From NCBI GenBank assembly GCA_937873545.1, contig CALMWI010000389.1, forward strand, positions 1 to 8,474: a DNA stretch of 8,474 nucleotides, read 5' to 3'. A program made the position numbers and the translations under genes. The notes beneath the pieces were generated by a model. It worked only from the letters and a program-made list of their open reading frames with translations. It ran no database searches and was not told the DNA's origin. This stretch comes from an uncultured bacterium. GTDB taxonomy: Bacteria; UBA4055. Positions 6,015 to 8,474 of the stretch are shown here, one piece after another; position 1 is the stretch's first letter; each line of letters starts with the position of its first letter.

Positions 6015-6995
6015 ATGGTAACTAAGGCTCAGAAAACAAGAGTGATTACGCTCATAGTGATCGTCGGAATTATTTTATTATACATATTATTCCTGCTGGT
6101 CGGACAGAAATTAATGACCAAGAATGACATTTATTATATCAAGCTTCAGAAACAGTCCGTCTCGGGTCTCAATGTAGGAACTGATGTTAAGTTCTACGGG
6201 ATCGCTATCGGTAAAGTCATGGACATATCTGTAAATCCTGAAAATATTGCCGAGATCATAGTAAAAATAAGCGTGAAGAGGTCCACTCCGATAAAAGAAA
6301 CGGCCGAAGCGAATCTTTCTTATCAGAGCCTCGCTACAGGCCTTAAACAGATTGAGATAACCGGCGGAGAGAATGAAGATAAGAACCTAAAACCCGGAGA
6401 CTTTATAAAAGCCGGAAATGATATTTTCAACGATATCAGCGGTAAAGCAGAGATCATAGCCCAGAAAGTTGAAGTCCTTTTAAACAATCTTGTCGATTTT
6501 ACATCAAGAGACAATACAAAAAAACTCGTAAACCTTGTCGCCCAACTCGAAGAAGACTCAAAAAAACTTGATACTCTTCTCACTCATGCCAACGATTTTT
6601 TGAGGGTCAATAAAAAAGAGATCGCCGATATTATGGAGAAAAGCTCAGACATGATAGGAAATATTTCCGAAGCGTCTGCGTCGGCAAAAAAAGCTCTGGA
6701 TTCTTTCAACGGAAAACTAGACTCCAAAGAGGCTGACGAAATAATGAAGAACATAGCCGATATAACCAGAAAGGTAAACACGAAGGAACTCAAAGATATG
6801 ATCGCTTCGATCAACAGTCTTGTCAAGAAAAGCGAAGAGACAGTCGGTCTGATGGATAAAACTTTTCTGCAGGGGCGTGGAAATCTTCTCCGTTCGCTCG
6901 AACTGTTCAAGGAAACTCTTGAAAATATAAATGAATTCGCAATACTTATAAGGGACAATCCTGATATTTTAATCAGAGGTAAAGAAGGTGAATAG
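6015..6995 (+). CDS. MCE/MlaD family lipid-transport protein
   Basis: The chosen ATG gives 326 residues beginning MVTKAQKTRV, then one membrane helix at about 9-30 that anchors the protein in the inner membrane. A single MCE domain follows at about 37-120, with SVSGLNVGTDVKFYGIAIGK (48-67) and SYQSLATGLKQIEITGG (102-118) as its core. Residues from about 130 to 320 are largely helical with heptad-like spacing, as in MCE proteins whose hexamers form a tube across the periplasm. MCE proteins bind an ABC permease and move phospholipids or other hydrophobic molecules between the two membranes. Earlier in-frame starts exist (TTG at 5961, ATG at 5985 and 6012). The start at 6015 is preferred because GGGA lies six bases upstream and because it gives the short KAQK lead typical of the family. 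The lipoprotein gene overlaps the 3' end by 8 bases. The matching permease and ATPase are not in the window. Confidence 0.92.
   Translation: MVTKAQKTRVITLIVIVGIILLYILFLLVGQKLMTKNDIYYIKLQKQSVSGLNVGTDVKFYGIAIGKVMDISVNPENIAEIIVKISVKRSTPIKETAEANLSYQSLATGLKQIEITGGENEDKNLKPGDFIKAGNDIFNDISGKAEIIAQKVEVLLNNLVDFTSRDNTKKLVNLVAQLEEDSKKLDTLLTHANDFLRVNKKEIADIMEKSSDMIGNISEASASAKKALDSFNGKLDSKEADEIMKNIADITRKVNTKELKDMIASINSLVKKSEETVGLMDKTFLQGRGNLLRSLELFKETLENINEFAILIRDNPDILIRGKEGE
6976..6979 (+). promoter_or_regulatory. Ribosome binding site for the GTG-started lipoprotein
   Basis: GAGG lies eight bases before the GTG at 6988, inside the end of the MCE gene. No ATG is available before the lipoprotein signal peptide in that frame, so this site supports the GTG start and coupled translation. 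Confidence 0.55.
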
Positions 6996-7599
6996 AAAAC
7001 AAATATATATCCTCGCTGCTTTTATAATAATGTCATGCAGCGTTAAAACGATCAAGAATTATTATGTTCTTTCGTACCTGCCCGGACCTGAAAGCCTGGA
7101 AAGGTTCAAGGTAACCGGACTGCCCATCGACGCAAAGGCCGAAGTACAGAATTTTGAGATGAACAGGATCTACGACAGAAATTCGATAGTAATAAGAGAA
7201 TCCCTTCATAAACTTTCCTTCGACGAAAAAAACAACTGGGCTTTAAGGCCTGACAGAGCTCTCCCGGAACTGCTTATGTATCACATCAACTCCGCTAACA
7301 TATTTAAAGAATGTAAAACTGATTATATAACTACTGACCCTGACTGTTATATAACAGGCACGATCAACAATCTTGAGATCTATAACGGTGAAAACTCCGT
7401 GATGGCGCATGTGAACATAGTTCTTGAGCTGAGGGACAGGAGCAGAAATATAATAGTCTCACACACTATAAATGAAAAGAGAGATATAAAAAGTTACGAT
7501 GTGACCTATTTTGTGAAAACAGTCGGAGAAATACTTAAAACAGGTTCGCATGAATTTTTGGTCAAGATAGTTGACAGCTATAAAGCACAAAAATTCTAG
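6988..7599 (+). CDS. PqiC-like ABC transport auxiliary lipoprotein
   Basis: The 203-residue protein starts at GTG and overlaps the MCE gene by 8 bases. A short lipoprotein signal ends at IIMSC, making Cys17 the lipidated residue. The mature part begins KNYYVLSYLPGPESLERFKV and contains IYDRNSIVIRES (61-72) and a W-x-x-x-P-x-x-x-L-P-E-L-L type stretch (NNWALRPDRALPELLMYHI). This order (YYvL, then a beta strand with an R-x-S-I-V-I-R type run, then W..rP...L..L...) is that of the ABC_trans_aux family that includes E. coli PqiC and YmbA. These outer-membrane lipoproteins dock on the periplasmic tube of MCE complexes. Position directly after an MCE gene agrees with that role. Identity with any one subfamily is not certain, and the sequence is divergent. 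Confidence 0.82.
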   Translation: MNRKQIYILAAFIIMSCSVKTIKNYYVLSYLPGPESLERFKVTGLPIDAKAEVQNFEMNRIYDRNSIVIRESLHKLSFDEKNNWALRPDRALPELLMYHINSANIFKECKTDYITTDPDCYITGTINNLEIYNGENSVMAHVNIVLELRDRSRNIIVSHTINEKRDIKSYDVTYFVKTVGEILKTGSHEFLVKIVDSYKAQKF

Positions 7600-7607
7600 A
7601 GAAATAT

Positions 7608-8474
7608 ATGTTAAAAAAATGGTTTTACATATTTTTCCTGGCTTTTTTTTCAGTCATAACTGCAAAGAATACTACCTGGTTAAGCATACCGCCGCAGGAT
7701 CAGCTTGCGGCAGAATCGACTGACGATCAGCTCGGATCCGGAAGACTTTTTGTGCCGGTAATGACAGATCCAGACTGGGAACCGTTTATAAAAATATATG
7801 ACAGTGTGAATAAAACGGTCGCAGGAGAGTTTTCCGCCGGAAAAAGTATTTTTCTTAAGCCAGGCAAATACACTCTGCTTTTCGGATCATCTGACGACCC
7901 TCTCGACGCGGTTCAAAAACATTTTACGATATATGAACATCAGACCACTCTTATAGAGCCCGACTGGGCAGGACTGATCGTCAGTGTAATAAACGAGAAC
8001 ATGGAACAGGTCAGGTACGGGTATGAGATAATGCACATGGGATCAGGCATATCTGTAGGAACCAGATACAGCAAGGATGAAAGCAGCTTCAATGATATAA
8101 ACTCAACATGGATCCTGCCTCCAGGCAAATATAAAGTAGTTAAGCAGGGAGAAAATTTTAACACGATAACGAATTTTTCTACTTTTGAGCTCAATCCTGG
8201 CGAACTGACCGAGATGACGATAGTGATAAATGATATTCAGAATTTTGTAGGCGCTGGAGAGATAGGCCTGCTTCAAAGCTACGACAAACGGAAAAAAGCC
8301 TGGCGCAACATACTTAATCTTAAAGGATCGCTCACTTTAAGAAGCTATAATGATGAGATCGATGAGGAAAACAGTACCGACATTACAACCGTGGCGAAAG
8401 CGGACACCAAATTCATTTATGATCTGAAACCTTATTACCTTAATTTCAGGCAGATATTAAGCGAAGAGTTCGAG
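7608..8474 (+). CDS. Secreted protein with duplicated N-terminal module and probable barrel (3' end beyond window)
   Basis: An ATG eight bases after the lipoprotein stop opens a frame that stays open for 289 codons to the window edge, so the C-terminus is missing. Residues 1-19 are a signal peptide ending VITA. Two related beta modules follow: one at about 44-118 with IFLKPGKYTLLFGS (81-94), and one at about 121-208 with WILPPGKYKVVKQG (168-181). Each then has a further strand and an E-x-T/G-E-L-T type end. From about 212 the character changes to alternating strands (AWRNILNLKGSLTLRSYNDE, 231-250, then KADTKFIYDLKPYYLNFR, 264-281), resembling the first strands of an outer-membrane barrel of the DUF481 kind. 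I do not recognise a named family. Its place as third gene of an MCE operon suggests an outer-membrane partner of the lipid-transport proteins, but it could also be an unrelated envelope protein. An AGAG run seven bases upstream is the only ribosome binding site. Confidence 0.72.
   Translation, partial: MLKKWFYIFFLAFFSVITAKNTTWLSIPPQDQLAAESTDDQLGSGRLFVPVMTDPDWEPFIKIYDSVNKTVAGEFSAGKSIFLKPGKYTLLFGSSDDPLDAVQKHFTIYEHQTTLIEPDWAGLIVSVINENMEQVRYGYEIMHMGSGISVGTRYSKDESSFNDINSTWILPPGKYKVVKQGENFNTITNFSTFELNPGELTEMTIVINDIQNFVGAGEIGLLQSYDKRKKAWRNILNLKGSLTLRSYNDEIDEENSTDITTVAKADTKFIYDLKPYYLNFRQILSEEFE

Noticed and set aside
6323..6958. Two adjacent open frames on the minus strand
   Set aside because: They are Ser- and Phe-rich antisense readings of the helical tail of the MCE gene, a common artefact of Lys/Glu-rich coding sequence.
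7940..8194. Open frame on the minus strand, 84 codons
   Set aside because: It is antisense to the secreted protein whose frame is open from 7608 to the window edge with a signal peptide and repeated modules.

Overview
The window reads as a chromosomal stretch from a Gram-negative bacterium of the FCB (Fibrobacterota-Chlorobiota-Bacteroidota) group or a related candidate phylum such as Cloacimonadota, Delongbacteria or Marinimicrobia. Three things point there: a beta-propeller protein with a C-terminal domain of the type IX secretion (T9SS) sorting kind, two adjacent PorV/PorQ-type outer-membrane barrel proteins, and a DUF3667 protein. The exact phylum cannot be settled from the sequence alone. 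There are no RNA genes, insertion sequences, CRISPR arrays or phage genes that I can see. Coding density is very high and genes are packed end to end.

The layout is two divergent operons separated by one regulatory gap of about 190 bases (5824-6014). The leftward operon (minus strand, 5823 down past position 1) holds six genes. In transcription order they are a surface-type lipoprotein with Ig-like domains, an Asp-box beta-propeller protein with a T9SS-like C-terminal domain, a PorV-like barrel, a PorQ-like barrel, a DUF523-DUF1722 protein and the start of a DUF3667 membrane protein that runs off the left edge. All junctions are short (13 to 20 bases) or overlapping (38 bases at the first junction, ATGA at the last), so the set is very likely one transcript. 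A good sigma-70-type promoter (TTGACA, 17-base spacer, TATTTT) sits 40 to 68 bases upstream of the first gene, and a perfect 13-base palindrome overlaps its -35 box.

The rightward operon (plus strand, 6015 to beyond 8474) holds a single-domain MCE/MlaD-type lipid-transport protein with a long helical tail, a PqiC-like auxiliary lipoprotein that overlaps it by 8 bases and starts at GTG, and a secreted protein cut by the right edge. That third protein has two related N-terminal beta modules followed by what looks like the start of an outer-membrane barrel. The first two are parts of a Mla/Pqi-type lipid transporter. Its permease and ATPase are not in the window.

Taken together this is a cell-envelope locus. 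One side looks like a compact version of the T9SS attachment machinery (propeller plus PorV/PorQ-like barrels) or a surface protein with its own barrel partners. The other side is lipid trafficking between the membranes. The most interesting points are the propeller-PorV-PorQ cassette with a lipoprotein at its head, the replaced cysteine in the DUF523 domain, the palindromic operator candidate, and the unrecognised secreted protein attached to the MCE operon.
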